A DNA stretch of 64,000 nt. Origin: Ramlibacter paludis. Lineage in GTDB: Bacteria > Pseudomonadota > Gammaproteobacteria > Burkholderiales > Burkholderiaceae_C. Shown here piece by piece: positions 1-10,383 of the stretch. The notes beneath the pieces were generated by a model, which did not search any database, was not told the DNA's origin, and saw only the letters and a program-made list of their open reading frames with translations. Position 1 is the first letter of the stretch. Every line of letters begins with the position of its first letter. The stretch covers positions 124,001 through 188,000 of the forward strand of contig NZ_JAKLTM010000001.1 in NCBI RefSeq assembly GCF_022012305.1, read 5' to 3'. The position numbers were made by a program, and so were the translations under genes.

Positions 1-566
1 ACCACCACCACGATCGGCACCTCGAAGGCGGCGCCGAAGGCGAGGAACATGGTGAGCACGAAACTCAGGTAGGCCTCGATGTCCGGCGCGGCGGTGATGC
101 TCTTGGGCGCGAAGCTCTGGATGAACTTGAACACCTGCCCGAAGACGAAGAAGTAGCAGAAAGCCACGCCGGCGAAGAACAGGATCGTGCTGGACACCGC
201 CAGCGGCAGCACCAGCTTCTTCTCGTGCGAGTACAGGCCCGGCGCGACGAAGGCCCAGGTCTGGTACAGCACGACCGGCAGCGCGATCAGGAACGACGCC
301 ATCAGCAGGATCTTCAGCGGCACCACGAAAGGCGAGATCACCGAGGTGGCGATGAGGGTCGCGCCCTTGGGCAGGTTGGCCACCAGCGGCGCGGCCAGGA
401 GGTCGTAGAGCGCCGACGGCCCCGGGTAGATGGCGAGCACGGCCGCCACCACGGCGACGGCGATGATCGCCTTGACCAGGCGGTCGCGCAGCTCGACCAG
501 GTGGGCCACGAACGGCTGTTCGGTGCCGGCCAGCTCGTCTTCCTGGTCGTTGGGAGATGTGGACAT
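1..566 (-). CDS. tatC: Sec-independent protein translocase TatC (partial, C-terminus off the window)
   Basis: TatC is the inner-membrane receptor that recognises twin-arginine signal peptides with TatB and nucleates the folded-protein pore with TatA. The ATG at 566 opens MSTSPNDQEDE, followed by the typical FVAHLVELRDRLVKAIIAV, which is the conserved N-terminal amphipathic stretch and first membrane helix. 188 codons are visible of the roughly 250 usual, so the C-terminal helices lie beyond base 1. It is the last gene of a tatABC run, 37 bases after tatB. Likely Tat substrates in this window are MsrP and the Bug-type binding protein at 62.3 kb, both with twin-arginine leaders. Confidence 0.95.
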   Translation of the reverse strand, partial: MSTSPNDQEDELAGTEQPFVAHLVELRDRLVKAIIAVAVVAAVLAIYPGPSALYDLLAAPLVANLPKGATLIATSVISPFVVPLKILLMASFLIALPVVLYQTWAFVAPGLYSHEKKLVLPLAVSSTILFFAGVAFCYFFVFGQVFKFIQSFAPKSITAAPDIEAYLSFVLTMFLAFGAAFEVPIVVV

Positions 567-603
567 GGGGTGAACGGCGGCCGGCGCAGGGGCCGGCTCC
601 GTC

Positions 604-1065
604 TTAGTTGAACTTCTGCGGACGGTACTTTGCCACACGCGCGGCCCCGGACAGGGCCTTGGTGCGCACGCCGCTGCGCGCCTTGTACCACTGCGGCACC
701 GCGCCCTGCTTCACGCGCCACTTCTTCTTCGGGTGCTTGTACTCGGGGAAGGATGGCGTTGCGGACAGGCCGGCCTGGTTGGCCTCGGCGGTGGCTTCCT
801 GCCACTGCTTCTCGAAATCCGAAGCGGCGGTGTGCACCGACGACTCGACGTCGCGGGCGGCGCTTTCCACCGTCTCCTTCATCTTCTTGAGCTCGTCGAG
901 CTCCATCGAGCGGTTCACTTCCGCCTTGACGTCGTTGACGTAGCGCTGGGCCTTGCCCAGCAGCGTGCCGACCGTGCGGGCGACGCGCGGCATCTTCTCG
1001 GGCCCGATCACGATCAGGGCCACGACGCCGATCAGCGCCATCTTTTCCAGGCCGAGGTCAAGCAC
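604..1065 (-). CDS. tatB: Sec-independent protein translocase TatB
   Basis: TatB forms the substrate-receptor complex with TatC. The 153-residue product begins [21 protein letters not shown]. This is a single N-terminal membrane helix, then the G-P-E-K hinge typical of TatB, an amphipathic helix (about 22-45) and a long charged coiled-coil-like tail. The C-terminus is rich in Lys/Arg and Pro. The length and the E in the early helix fit TatB better than TatA. It lies 14 bases downstream of tatA and 37 upstream of tatC, so the three are surely cotranscribed. Confidence 0.96.
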   Translation of the reverse strand: MLDLGLEKMALIGVVALIVIGPEKMPRVARTVGTLLGKAQRYVNDVKAEVNRSMELDELKKMKETVESAARDVESSVHTAASDFEKQWQEATAEANQAGLSATPSFPEYKHPKKKWRVKQGAVPQWYKARSGVRTKALSGAARVAKYRPQKFN

Positions 1066-1079
1066 GGGCGGGCTTCAGG

Positions 1080-1322
1080 TCAGGACTTGTTGCGGGCTTC
1101 GACGTCGATGGTGGTCTTGTCGCCCACCGGGCCCTGCGAGGCCGTGACCTGGCTGGCCGGCGGCACCGGCACGTCCGGCTGCGAGCCGTCCTTCATGCCG
1201 TCCTTGAAACCCTTCACCGCGCCGCCCAGATCGCTGCCGATGTTCTTCAGCTTCTTGGTGCCGAACACCAGCACGACGATCACCAGAACGATCAGCCAGT
1301 GCCAAATGGAAAACGAACCCAT
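1080..1322 (-). CDS. tatA: Sec-independent protein translocase TatA
   Basis: TatA is the small pore-forming subunit that oligomerises around substrate-loaded TatBC. The 80-residue protein has an N-terminal membrane helix (about 6-20), the diagnostic F-G-T-K-K-L hinge and an amphipathic helix ending near G-F-K-D-G-M. A polar Pro/Ser-rich tail follows. Its order tatA-tatB-tatC and its position directly after hinT match other Burkholderiales. Confidence 0.96.
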   Translation of the reverse strand: MGSFSIWHWLIVLVIVVLVFGTKKLKNIGSDLGGAVKGFKDGMKDGSQPDVPVPPASQVTASQGPVGDKTTIDVEARNKS

Positions 1323-1366
1323 ATCTACTCCTTCACAACCTGTTGATTCTAGTCGGGTGGCTTAGT

Positions 1367-1732
1367 TCAGCCCTTCAACCACGGGCGCGGGCCACCGATG
1401 ACGTGGAAATGGAGGTGGGGCACCTCCTGCCCGCCGTCGGCGCCGGTGTTGGTCACCACGCGGAAGCCGCCTTCCGGATAGGGCCGGCAGCCTTCCTGCT
1501 GGGCCAGCTTCGGAACCAGGGCCATGATCTTGCCCAGCAGCGGCGCGTCGCCGTCCTGCACATGCGCCATCGACACGATGTGCCGCTTGGGGATCAGCAG
1601 GAAGTGCACCGGCGCCCAGGGATGGATGTCGTGGAAGGCGAGGACTTCCTCGTCCTCGTAGACCTTCTTCGACGGGATCTTGCCTTCCGCGATCTTGCAG
1701 AAGATGCAGTTCGGGTCGTGGTTGCTGCTCAT
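1367..1732 (-). CDS. hinT: HIT-family purine nucleoside phosphoramidase HinT
   Basis: HinT hydrolyses adenosine 5'-phosphoramidates and aminoacyl-adenylates in the cytoplasm. The 121-residue product starts MSSNHDPNCIFCKIAEGKIP, with a CxxC pair, and ends with the histidine triad HLHFHV and the usual W near the C-terminus (RPWLKG). The chosen ATG overlaps the TGA of the upstream membrane-protein gene (ATGA, 1729-1732). Longer readings extend into that gene's other frame and are not credible. It is followed 44 bases later by tatA. Confidence 0.95.
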   Translation of the reverse strand: MSSNHDPNCIFCKIAEGKIPSKKVYEDEEVLAFHDIHPWAPVHFLLIPKRHIVSMAHVQDGDAPLLGKIMALVPKLAQQEGCRPYPEGGFRVVTNTGADGGQEVPHLHFHVIGGPRPWLKG

Positions 1733-2082
1733 GGCGCGCGATTGTCGTTGAAGCGCAGCCAGCCGCGGATGCAGCGGTACAGGTACCAGGCGCCGACGAC
1801 GAACCAGGCAAACACGCCCGGGAAGATGAACAGCAGGTACAGCGGCGAGCTCAGCACCAGCCACAGCGCCGCCCACCAGAAGGTGCGGATCATGTAGTCG
1901 TGGTGCGCGACGTACAGGGGGTCCTGCTCGTCGGACTTGCGGATGTAGTTGACGATCAGCGCGATCACCGACAGCGACCACAGCGTGAACGGCGCCACCG
2001 TGTGCATGCCGTACAGCACGTGCATCACGGTGCGGTCGCTCTCGGTCTTGCCGGCAAAAGTGGAAACCTGCGTGTCGGCCAT
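1729..2082 (-). CDS. Small integral membrane protein, DUF4870-like
   Basis: The 117-residue product has a short polar N-terminus (MADTQVSTFAGK) and three to four hydrophobic segments. These lie roughly at residues 27-47, 65-83 and 86-104, with a conserved-looking DPLYVAHHDYMIRTFWW stretch between them. This arrangement resembles the DUF4870 family of small membrane proteins of unknown function. It sits between hisE and hinT, 16 bases after hisE and with an ATGA overlap into hinT, and is probably cotranscribed with the his operon. No function can be assigned from the sequence. Confidence 0.75.
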   Translation of the reverse strand: MADTQVSTFAGKTESDRTVMHVLYGMHTVAPFTLWSLSVIALIVNYIRKSDEQDPLYVAHHDYMIRTFWWAALWLVLSSPLYLLFIFPGVFAWFVVGAWYLYRCIRGWLRFNDNRAP

Positions 2083-2098
2083 CGTTGCCCTCCTGTGC

Positions 2099-2467
2099 TT
2101 ATTCGCCGCTGCCTTCGCGCGCGCGGACCTTGCGCAAGGCCTTTTCCTCGATGCCGCTGGTGCCTTCGCGCCGCGCCAGTTCGGCCACCACGTCGGCCGG
2201 CTCCAGGCCGTAGTGGGAGAGCGCGATCATGCAGTGGAACCAGAGGTCGGCCACCTCGTTGACGATCTTCGCGGGGTCGCCGCCGTGGTCGGCGTCCTTG
2301 GCGGCCATCACCACCTCGGTCGCTTCCTCGCCGATCTTCTTCAGGAAGGCGTCAGGGCCCTTGTGCAGCAGGCGCGCGACGTAGCTCGCCTCGGGATCGC
2401 CCCCGTTGGCGGGCTTGCGGCTTTCGATCACGCTGTGCAGGCGCGCCAGGGAATCGACGGAGTTCAT
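2099..2467 (-). CDS. hisE: Phosphoribosyl-ATP pyrophosphatase HisE
   Basis: HisE catalyses the second step of histidine synthesis, PR-ATP to PR-AMP plus pyrophosphate. The 122-residue protein begins [18 protein letters not shown] and carries the all-alpha MazG-like metal site in [15 protein letters not shown] and [10 protein letters not shown]. It is a separate polypeptide, as is usual in Beta-proteobacteria, rather than the HisIE fusion of enterics. The start is 5 bases after the hisI stop. It is the last his gene of the operon. Confidence 0.96.
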   Translation of the reverse strand: MNSVDSLARLHSVIESRKPANGGDPEASYVARLLHKGPDAFLKKIGEEATEVVMAAKDADHGGDPAKIVNEVADLWFHCMIALSHYGLEPADVVAELARREGTSGIEEKALRKVRAREGSGE

Positions 2468-2472
2468 GGCCT

Positions 2473-2862
2473 TCACTTGTAGATGCTCTCGGGGTCTTTC
2501 AAGACCGGTTCGACGGCGTGCCAGGCGCCGTCGCGGTAAAGCTGGAAAAAGCAGCTGTGGCGGCCGGTGTGGCAGGCAATGGAGGGATCGTGGCCATGCT
2601 GCGTCACCTTCAGCAGCACGACGTCGTTGTCGCAGTCCAGGCGGATCTCGTGGACCTGCTGCACGTGCCCGGATTCCTCGCCCTTGAACCAGAGTTTCTG
2701 GCGCGAGCGGCTGAAATAGACGGCACGGCCGGTCTCGGCGGTCTTCTCGAGCGCCGCGCGGTCCATCCAGGCGAACATCAGCACGTCGCCCGACTTCGCT
2801 TCCTGCGCGATGACGGGAACGAGGCCTTGCGCGTCCCATTTGACTTCGGATAACCAGTCCAT
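2473..2862 (-). CDS. hisI: Phosphoribosyl-AMP cyclohydrolase HisI
   Basis: HisI opens the adenine ring of PR-AMP, the third histidine step. The 129-residue product starts [17 protein letters not shown] and has the D-C-D-N-D metal site. The zinc cysteines are in [11 protein letters not shown], and the [12 protein letters not shown] block is typical. The frame stays open upstream, but the family N-terminus and a 68-base gap holding a REP-like hairpin fix the ATG at 2862. It stands alone, not fused to hisE. Confidence 0.96.
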   Translation of the reverse strand: MDWLSEVKWDAQGLVPVIAQEAKSGDVLMFAWMDRAALEKTAETGRAVYFSRSRQKLWFKGEESGHVQQVHEIRLDCDNDVVLLKVTQHGHDPSIACHTGRHSCFFQLYRDGAWHAVEPVLKDPESIYK

Positions 2863-2880
2863 GGCGGTATTGTCCCCGAA

Positions 2881-2929
2881 CCCCGTCATCCCCGCGAAGG
2901 CGGGGACCCGGGGCCTTCGCGGGATCGAC
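2881..2929. repeat. REP-like palindromic element between hisF and hisI
   Basis: The gap between the hisF stop and the hisI start is filled by CCCCGTCATCCCCGCGAAGG followed by CGGGGACCCGGGG. Its core is a perfect hairpin, CCCCGC (2890-2895), loop GAAG (2896-2899), GCGGGG (2900-2905). A second GCGAAGGCC-like arm lies at 2911-2923. This GTCAT-CCCCGCGAAGGCGGGG form is a widely dispersed extragenic palindrome of proteobacterial genomes. In an mRNA it would place a stable hairpin between hisF and hisI. Whether a RAYT such as the one at 22.5-23.2 kb mobilises it is inference. Confidence 0.8.
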
Positions 2930-2930
2930 G

Positions 2931-3710
2931 CTAGAGGCGGACCGGAATGCCCCGCTCCGCCATCCGCCGCTTGGCCTGGCCGACCGAGTACTCGCCGTAG
3001 TGGAAGATGCTGGCAGCCAGCACGGCATCCGCTCCACCTTGCTGGATGCCGTCCGCCAGGTGGTCCAGGTTGCCGACGCCGCCAGAGGCAATCACCGGCA
3101 CGCTCACGGCATCGCTCACCGCGCGCGTCAGCGCCAGATCGAACCCGGACTTCGTGCCGTCCCGGTCCATGCTGGTGAGCAGGATCTCCCCCGCTCCACG
3201 CTTCGCCATCTCGGTAGCCCAGGCCACCGCATCGAGGCCGGTGTTCTTGCGCCCGCCGTGGCTGTAGACATCCCAGCCGGGACCGCGGGTGGCGGCATCT
3301 TCGGCGCTGCGCTTCTTGGCGTCGATCGCGACCACGATGCACTGCGCGCCGTACTTGGCCGAAGCAGCGTTGATCACGCCCGGATTGGCGATGGCGGCGG
3401 AATTGAAGCTGGTCTTGTCGGCGCCGGCATTGAGCAGCCGCCGCACGTCTTCCACCGTCCGCACGCCGCCGCCCACCGTGAGGGGAATGAACACCTGCGA
3501 AGCCACCGCTTCGATGATCGGCAGGATCAGGTCGCGCTCGTCGCTGGTGGCGGTGATGTCGAGAAAGGTGAGTTCGTCCGCGCCCTGCTCGTTGTAGCGC
3601 GCGGCGATTTCCACCGGGTCGCCGGCGTCACGCAGTTCGACGAAGTTGACGCCCTTGACGACCCGGCCGCCGGTGACGTCCAGGCAGGGAATGATGCGCT
3701 TGGCGAGCAC
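2931..3710 (-). CDS. hisF: Imidazole glycerol phosphate synthase, cyclase subunit HisF
   Basis: HisF uses ammonia delivered by HisH to turn PRFAR into imidazole glycerol phosphate and AICAR. The 259-residue TIM barrel starts [23 protein letters not shown] with catalytic Asp11. The second catalytic Asp is in VVAIDAKK, and the phosphate loops LTVGGGVR and IASGGVG are present. It starts directly after the hisA stop (3711), so translation is probably coupled. Its stop lies 2 bases before the REP-like repeat. Confidence 0.97.
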   Translation of the reverse strand: MLAKRIIPCLDVTGGRVVKGVNFVELRDAGDPVEIAARYNEQGADELTFLDITATSDERDLILPIIEAVASQVFIPLTVGGGVRTVEDVRRLLNAGADKTSFNSAAIANPGVINAASAKYGAQCIVVAIDAKKRSAEDAATRGPGWDVYSHGGRKNTGLDAVAWATEMAKRGAGEILLTSMDRDGTKSGFDLALTRAVSDAVSVPVIASGGVGNLDHLADGIQQGGADAVLAASIFHYGEYSVGQAKRRMAERGIPVRL

Positions 3711-4457
3711 TCAGCTCCGCCCGTTCAATTCGTCGGCGCGGGCCTGCGCCTTGGCGAAATCGAGGTCGCCGGAGTAGATCGCGCGGCCGCAGATCACGCC
3801 TTCGATGCCTTCGTCCTCCACCGCGCACAGCTTTTCGATGTCGGCGATGGAGCCCAGGCCGCCCGAGGCGATGACGGGGATGGACAGCGACTGCGCCAGC
3901 TTCACGGTGGCGTCGATGTTGATGCCCGAGAGCATGCCGTCGCGGCCGATGTCGGTGTAGACGATCGACTCGACGCCCCAGTCCTCGAACTTGCGCGCCA
4001 GGTCCACCACCTCGTGCCCGGTGAGCTTGCTCCAGCCGTCGGTGGCGACCTTGCCGTCCTTGGCGTCGAGGCCCACGATGATGTGGCCGCCGAAGGCCGT
4101 GCAGGCGTCCTTCAGGAAGCCCGGGTTCTTGACCGCGGCGGTGCCGATGATCACGTAGCGCAGGCCGCCGTCGATGTATTTCTCGATGGTGTCCAGGTCT
4201 CGGATGCCGCCCCCGAGCTGCACCGGGATGTCGTCGCCCACCGCCTTCAGGATGGAGCGGATGGCGCTGAAGTTCTGCGGTTTGCCGGCGAAGGCGCCGT
4301 TCAGGTCGACGAGGTGCAGGCGGCGCGCGCCCCGCTCCAGCCAGGTCTTCGCCATCGCGGCGGGGTCCTCGCTGAAGGTGGTGGCCTGGTCCATGTCGCC
4401 TTGTTTGAGGCGAACGCAGTGGCCGTCTTTCAGGTCAATCGCGGGAATCAGCAGCAT
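3711..4457 (-). CDS. hisA: ProFAR isomerase HisA
   Basis: HisA isomerises ProFAR to PRFAR, the fourth histidine step. The 248-residue TIM barrel opens [20 protein letters not shown] with catalytic Asp8, has the second Asp in [10 protein letters not shown], and has the GGGIRD and IASGGLG phosphate-binding loops. The length is standard. A 48-base gap separates it from hisH upstream, and it abuts hisF downstream. Confidence 0.97.
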   Translation of the reverse strand: MLLIPAIDLKDGHCVRLKQGDMDQATTFSEDPAAMAKTWLERGARRLHLVDLNGAFAGKPQNFSAIRSILKAVGDDIPVQLGGGIRDLDTIEKYIDGGLRYVIIGTAAVKNPGFLKDACTAFGGHIIVGLDAKDGKVATDGWSKLTGHEVVDLARKFEDWGVESIVYTDIGRDGMLSGINIDATVKLAQSLSIPVIASGGLGSIADIEKLCAVEDEGIEGVICGRAIYSGDLDFAKAQARADELNGRS

Positions 4458-4505
4458 GGCGGGAAGTGGCGGCGGAACCGGAAGCGCGGAACATGTGCGG
4501 ATGCA

Positions 4506-5156
4506 TCACGGCGTCCAGTGCAGGAAGTTTCGGTAGAGCGTGAGCCCCTGGTCTGCGCTTTTTTCAGGGTGGAACTGGGTCGCAAAAATATTATCGCGGG
4601 CGACGGCGGCGGTAAAGCGCGCGCCGTAATCGGATTCCCCGACGCTGTGGCGCCGGTCCGACGGCCGCGCGTGGTAACTGTGGACGAAATAGAAGTAGCT
4701 GCCATCGGGCACGCCCGCCCACATCGGGTGCGGCTGGCTCTGCCAGACCTGGTTCCAGCCCATTTGCGGCACCTTGTAACGGCTGCCATCCGGCTGCAAC
4801 TGGCCCTCCAGCCGGAAGCGAGCCACGTCGCCGTGGATCAGCCCCAGGCCCTCCGTGGGCCCTTCCTCGCTGCGATCCAGCAGCAGCTGCATGCCCACGC
4901 AGACGCCGAAGAGGGGCTTGCTGGCGGCCGACTCCAGCACGGACTCCAGCAGGCCGGAATCGCGCAGCTCGCGCATGCAGTCGGGCATGGCGCCCTGCCC
5001 CGGCAGGACGACGCGTTCGGCCCGGCGCACGGCCTCCGGGTCGGAGGTGACGACCGCTTCCAGCCCGCTGCCCTGCGCGACGTGCATGACCGCCTGCGAC
5101 ACCGAACGCAGGTTGCCCATGCCGTAATCGACGACCGCGACGGTCCGAGTGCTCAA
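4506..5156 (-). CDS. hisH: Imidazole glycerol phosphate synthase, glutaminase subunit HisH (TTG start)
   Basis: HisH hydrolyses glutamine and channels ammonia to HisF. The 216-residue class I glutamine amidotransferase shows the nucleophile Cys in [11 protein letters not shown] and the His-Glu pair in ATQFHPEKS. The family N-terminus ([14 protein letters not shown]) begins just after a TTG at 5154-5156 that overlaps the hisB TGA as TTGA. No ATG or GTG fits, so I choose TTG. Translation is probably coupled to hisB. Longer in-frame readings use hisB sequence and are rejected. Confidence 0.94.
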   Translation of the reverse strand: MSTRTVAVVDYGMGNLRSVSQAVMHVAQGSGLEAVVTSDPEAVRRAERVVLPGQGAMPDCMRELRDSGLLESVLESAASKPLFGVCVGMQLLLDRSEEGPTEGLGLIHGDVARFRLEGQLQPDGSRYKVPQMGWNQVWQSQPHPMWAGVPDGSYFYFVHSYHARPSDRRHSVGESDYGARFTAAVARDNIFATQFHPEKSADQGLTLYRNFLHWTP

Positions 5157-5749
5157 AGGCTGCCCTTGGTGGAAGGGATCGTGCCGGCCGCGCGCGGGTC
5201 GAGTTCCAGCGCCGAGCGCAGCGCCCGGGCGAAGGCCTTGAAGACCGTCTCGCACTGGTGGTGGGCGTTCTCGCCCTTCAGGTTGTCGATGTGCAGCGTG
5301 ACGAAGGCGTGGTTGCAGAAGCCCTGGAAGAACTCGTGCGCCAGCTGGGTGTCGAAGGTGCCGATCATGCCGCTCTTGAAAGGCACGTTCATGACCAGGC
5401 CCGGCCGGCCGGAGAAGTCGATCACCACGCGCGACAGGGCCTCGTCCAGCGGCACATAGGCGTGGCCATAGCGGCGGATGCCCTTCTTGTCGCCCACGGC
5501 CTGGTACACCGCCTGGCCGAGCGTGATGCCCACGTCCTCCACCGTGTGGTGGCCGTCGATGTGGAGGTCGCCCTGGGCGACGATGTCCAGGTCGATCAGG
5601 CCGTGGCGGGCGATCTGGTCCAGCATGTGGTCGAAGAAGCCGATGCCGGTCTCCAGCCTGGCCTGGCCGGTGCCGTCCAGGTTCACGCGGACGGTGATCT
5701 TCGTTTCCGCGGTGTTGCGGGAGATTTCAGCGGTGCGGGCGGTGGTCAT
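5153..5749 (-). CDS. hisB: Imidazoleglycerol-phosphate dehydratase HisB
   Basis: HisB removes water from imidazole glycerol phosphate. The 198-residue, monofunctional enzyme has the two Mn-binding His motifs [14 protein letters not shown] and [11 protein letters not shown] near the start and a second DHH-type block toward the end ([15 protein letters not shown]). It has no HAD phosphatase domain, unlike the enteric bifunctional HisB. The ATG at 5749 overlaps the hisC stop as ATGA. Its own TGA overlaps the hisH TTG. Confidence 0.96.
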   Translation of the reverse strand: MTTARTAEISRNTAETKITVRVNLDGTGQARLETGIGFFDHMLDQIARHGLIDLDIVAQGDLHIDGHHTVEDVGITLGQAVYQAVGDKKGIRRYGHAYVPLDEALSRVVIDFSGRPGLVMNVPFKSGMIGTFDTQLAHEFFQGFCNHAFVTLHIDNLKGENAHHQCETVFKAFARALRSALELDPRAAGTIPSTKGSL

Positions 5750-6825
5750 AGGGAAGCCTGGAGCGCGGACAGCATCTGCGTGTTCTCTTCCGCCGTTCCG
5801 ACGGTGAGGCGCAGGCATCCGGCCAGCAATGGATGCATTCTAGAAACGTTCTTGACGAGCACCCCGCGCGCCTTCATGCCCTCGAAGGTGCGGGCCGGAT
5901 CGGGCACCCGCACCAGGATCATGTTGGCGTCACTGGGCCAGGCTTTCACGCCGGGCAGCTCGCGCAGCGCCGCCTGGATGCGCTCGCGTTGCGCACGCAG
6001 GTCGGCGGCCTGCCCCGCGAACACGGCCTCGTGCTCCAGGGCGAAGAGCGCAGCCTCGGAATTCAGCACGCTGATGTTGTAGGGCGGCCGCACCTTGTCG
6101 ACCTCGGCGATCAGCGCCTTCGGGCCCATCATGTAGCCGATGCGAACGCCCGCCAGGCCGAACTTGCTGAGGGTGCGCATCAGCAGCACGTGTTCGTGCC
6201 GCGCGAAGCGATCGAGGTAGGTCTTGCTGGAAAAAGGCTGGTAGGCCTCGTCGATCACCACCAGGCCGGGCGCCGCCTCCACGATCTTCTCGATGGTGGC
6301 ATCGTTCCAGAGGTTGGCGGTCGGGTTGTTCGGGTAGGCGAGATAGACGATGGCGGGCTGGTGCAGCGCGATCGCGTCCAGCATCGCCTTCTCATCGAGC
6401 TCGAAGTCGGGCGTCAGGTCCACCGGCACGAACTTCAGGCCCTGCAGCTGCGCGCTCATGGCGTACATCACGAAGCCGGGCGCCGGCGCCACGATGGACG
6501 CGCCGGGCACGTCGCAGGCCATGGCCAGCAGCGAGATCAGTTCGTCCGAGCCGTTGCCCAGCATCAGGTCGAAGCCGGCGGGCAGCCGGGCATGCCGCGC
6601 CAGCGCCAGCTTCAGGTCGTTGACGCGGTCGCCCGGATAGCGGTTCAGCGCCACCTCGGCCAGCCGCTCGCCCAGCTGCCGGCGCAGCTCGGGCGGCAGG
6701 CGGTGCGGGTTCTCCATCGCATCGAGCTTCACCAGCCCGCGCGAATCCTGCACGGCATAGGCGTGCATGGACTGCACGTCCTGGCGGATGCGGGTGGCGA
6801 TGATCTGGGCGAGGCGCGCGCTCAT
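5746..6825 (-). CDS. hisC: Histidinol-phosphate aminotransferase HisC
   Basis: HisC transfers an amino group from glutamate to imidazole acetol phosphate using PLP. The 359-residue class I/II aminotransferase begins [18 protein letters not shown]. It shows the PLP Schiff-base lysine in [16 protein letters not shown], Asp in VIDEAYQPF, and the family MENPHRLP near residue 30. The start at 6825 is chosen over upstream in-frame codons because those lie in a 61-base hairpin-rich gap after hisD. Confidence 0.95.
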   Translation of the reverse strand: MSARLAQIIATRIRQDVQSMHAYAVQDSRGLVKLDAMENPHRLPPELRRQLGERLAEVALNRYPGDRVNDLKLALARHARLPAGFDLMLGNGSDELISLLAMACDVPGASIVAPAPGFVMYAMSAQLQGLKFVPVDLTPDFELDEKAMLDAIALHQPAIVYLAYPNNPTANLWNDATIEKIVEAAPGLVVIDEAYQPFSSKTYLDRFARHEHVLLMRTLSKFGLAGVRIGYMMGPKALIAEVDKVRPPYNISVLNSEAALFALEHEAVFAGQAADLRAQRERIQAALRELPGVKAWPSDANMILVRVPDPARTFEGMKARGVLVKNVSRMHPLLAGCLRLTVGTAEENTQMLSALQASL

Positions 6826-6839
6826 GGGCAAAGGGCCAG

Positions 6840-6868
6840 GCGTCCGCGGGGCGGACGCTTTCGGAAAG
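6840..6868 (-). other. Tandem hairpins in the hisD-hisC gap
   Basis: Two adjacent perfect palindromes fill the gap. GCGTCCGC (6840-6847), a 3-base loop and GCGGACGC (6851-6858) form an 8-bp stem, directly joined to CTTTC-G-GAAAG (6858-6868). In the his mRNA they would lie 15-43 bases ahead of the hisC start. There is no U-run after either, so they look like intercistronic stability or processing hairpins rather than a terminator. Confidence 0.6.
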
Positions 6869-6886
6869 CTGGGGGAGACCCCGATG

Positions 6887-8206
6887 TTACCGCTTGAGCC
6901 GCAGCTCCGCCGCGCGGGCATGGGCTTGCAGGCCCTCGCCGTAGGCCAATTCGGCCGCGATGGCGCCCAGCTTCTGCGCGCCGGCCTCGCTCACCTCGAT
7001 GATGCTGCTGCGTTTCTGGAAGTCGTAGACGCCCAGCGGGCTGGAGAAACGCGCCGTGGTGCTGGTGGGCAGCACGTGGTTGGGGCCCGCGCAGTAGTCG
7101 CCCAGCGACTCGCTGGTGAAGGCACCCAGGAAGATCGCGCCGGCATGCCGCAGCAAGGGCTCCCAGCGGTGCGGCTCGTGGCTGGCGATCTCCAGGTGCT
7201 CGGGGGCGATGCGGTTGCTGATCTCGCAAGCCTCTTCCATCGAGCGGGTCTGGATCAGCGCGCCGCGGCCGGTGAGCGACTTGGCGATGATCTCCGCGCG
7301 CGGCATCTCGTCGAGCATGCGGTCGATCGCGGACTGCACCTGCGCGATGTAGCCGGCGTCCGGGCACAGCAGGATGCTTTGCGCCAGCTCGTCGTGCTCC
7401 GCCTGGGAGAACAGGTCCATCGCCACCCAGTCGGGCGGCGTGCTGCCGTCGGCCAGCACCAGGATCTCGCTCGGGCCGGCGATCATGTCGATGCCGACCT
7501 GGCCGAAGACGCGGCGCTTGGCCGAGGCGACGTAGGCGTTGCCCGGGCCGGTGACCTTGTCGACGCGCGGTACGGTCTGCGTGCCGTAGGCGAGCGCGCC
7601 CACCGCCTGCGCGCCGCCGATCGTGAAGGCGCGCGTGACGCCGGCGACGTGGGCAGCGGCCAGCACCAGCGGGTTTTTCTCGCCGCGCGGCGTCGGCACC
7701 ACCATGATGATCTCGGCGACGCCGGCCACCTGCGCCGGGATCGCGTTCATCAGCACGGACGACGGATAGGCCGCCTTGCCGCCGGGAACGTAGATGCCGA
7801 CGCGATCGAGCGGCGTGACCTTCTGCCCCAGCAGCGTGCCGTCGGCGTCGCGGTAGCTCCAGCTCTCGCCGCTGGCCTTGCGCTGGGCCACGTGGTAGCT
7901 GCGCACGCGTTCGGCGGCGGCTTCCAGCGCATGGCGCTGCGCGGCCACGAGCGAATCGAAGGCGGACTTCAGTTCGGCCGGCTTCAGTTCCAGGTCGGGA
8001 ATGGACGCCGCCTGCATCGCGTCGAAGCGGTTGGTGTACTCCAGCACCGCCGCGTCGCCGCGCTGCTGCACGTCGCGCAGGATGTCCGCCACGGCCTGCT
8101 CGATGCCCGCATCGGTGTCCGCCGACCAATGCAGCCGCTGCTGCAGGGCGGCGTCGAAACCGCTGTCGGCCGTGGACAGGCGCAAGGGACGGGCAGTGAA
8201 TGGCAT
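6887..8206 (-). CDS. hisD: Histidinol dehydrogenase HisD
   Basis: HisD performs the last two oxidations, L-histidinol to L-histidine, with NAD and a zinc ion. The 439-residue product starts [17 protein letters not shown] and contains the signature block [14 protein letters not shown]. The active-site [11 protein letters not shown] and GPNHVLPTS with the catalytic His are also present. The length is standard. The gene starts 1 base after the hisG stop. Confidence 0.97.
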   Translation of the reverse strand: MPFTARPLRLSTADSGFDAALQQRLHWSADTDAGIEQAVADILRDVQQRGDAAVLEYTNRFDAMQAASIPDLELKPAELKSAFDSLVAAQRHALEAAAERVRSYHVAQRKASGESWSYRDADGTLLGQKVTPLDRVGIYVPGGKAAYPSSVLMNAIPAQVAGVAEIIMVVPTPRGEKNPLVLAAAHVAGVTRAFTIGGAQAVGALAYGTQTVPRVDKVTGPGNAYVASAKRRVFGQVGIDMIAGPSEILVLADGSTPPDWVAMDLFSQAEHDELAQSILLCPDAGYIAQVQSAIDRMLDEMPRAEIIAKSLTGRGALIQTRSMEEACEISNRIAPEHLEIASHEPHRWEPLLRHAGAIFLGAFTSESLGDYCAGPNHVLPTSTTARFSSPLGVYDFQKRSSIIEVSEAGAQKLGAIAAELAYGEGLQAHARAAELRLKR

Positions 8207-8207
8207 G

Positions 8208-8858
8208 TCAGGCGGGAACGGAAGCGGAGATGGTGCGGGCGAAGACGTCGATCAGGCGCCGGATCGGCTCCTGTTTCAGCTTGAGCGCGGCCTGGTTCAC
8301 CACCAGCCGCGAGCTGATGTCCATGATGCGCTCGACTTCGACCAGGTTGTTGGCCTTGAGCGTGCCACCGGTGGACACCAGGTCGACGATGGCGTCGGCC
8401 AGGCCGGTCAGCGGCGCCAGCTCCATGGAACCATAGAGCTTGATCAGGTCGACGTGCACGCCCTTGGCGGCGAAGAAGTCGCGCGCGATGCTCACGTACT
8501 TGGTGGCCACGCGCAGGCGCGAGCCCTGGCGCACGGCGGAGGCGTAGTCGAAGTCGGACCGCACGGCGACGCTGACGCGGCACTTGGCAATCTGCAGGTC
8601 CAGCGGCTGGTAGAGCCCCTGGCCGCCGTGCTCGATCAGCGTGTCCTTGCCGGTCACTCCGAGGTCGGCGCCGCCGTACTGCACATAGGTCGGCACGTCG
8701 GTCGCGCGCACCAGCACCACCCGCAGCTCGGGATCGTTGGTGGCGAGGATCAGCTTGCGCGACTTCTCGGGATCGTCGGAAACGACGATGCCCGCCGCCT
8801 TCAGCAGCGGCAGCGTCTCGTCGAAGATGCGGCCCTTGGACAGGGCGAGGGTGATCAA
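8208..8858 (-). CDS. hisG: ATP phosphoribosyltransferase HisG, short form (TTG start)
   Basis: HisG makes PR-ATP from ATP and PRPP, the committed histidine step. The family N-terminus [18 protein letters not shown] directly follows a TTG at 8856-8858. No ATG or GTG is available without reading into murA, so TTG is chosen. The resulting 216 residues are the short type (HisG-S), which lacks the C-terminal ACT-like regulatory domain and normally needs HisZ for activity and histidine feedback. I see no hisZ in this window. It lies 7 bases after the murA stop. Confidence 0.95.
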   Translation of the reverse strand: MITLALSKGRIFDETLPLLKAAGIVVSDDPEKSRKLILATNDPELRVVLVRATDVPTYVQYGGADLGVTGKDTLIEHGGQGLYQPLDLQIAKCRVSVAVRSDFDYASAVRQGSRLRVATKYVSIARDFFAAKGVHVDLIKLYGSMELAPLTGLADAIVDLVSTGGTLKANNLVEVERIMDISSRLVVNQAALKLKQEPIRRLIDVFARTISASVPA

Positions 8859-8865
8859 GATCGGG

Positions 8866-10131
<1,266 letters not shown>

Positions 10132-10138
10132 CGTGTCT

Positions 10139-10381
10139 TCAACTGGATTGGGAAGCCCACTCGGCGGGCGTGAATGTCTTCATCGACAAGGCATGTACCT
10201 CGTCGGTCTGCATTCTCGCACCGAGAGTCCGGTAGACGCGCTGGTGGCGCTGGATTGCACGCAAACCGGCGAACTCGGCTGACACGATCAGCGCCGACCA
10301 GTGGCGGCCGTCGCCGTCCACCTCGAGGTGTTCGCAGGGCAGGCCGGCGGCGATGATGGAACGGAGTTCGTCTGCGGTCAT
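10139..10381 (-). CDS. BolA/IbaG-family protein
   Basis: The 80-residue protein ([14 protein letters not shown] at its start) has the BolA fold signature. It carries [25 protein letters not shown] with the conserved His that can ligand an iron-sulfur cluster with a monothiol glutaredoxin. Its position between the mla genes and murA matches E. coli ibaG, an acid-stress BolA paralogue, more than bolA itself. The start follows 2 bases after the ABC permease stop. Confidence 0.88.
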   Translation of the reverse strand: MTADELRSIIAAGLPCEHLEVDGDGRHWSALIVSAEFAGLRAIQRHQRVYRTLGARMQTDEVHALSMKTFTPAEWASQSS

Positions 10382-10383
10382 GG

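Noticed and set aside
6840..6868. Rho-independent terminator between hisD and hisC
   Set aside because: Stable stems but no following U-run, and the genes belong to one pathway operon.
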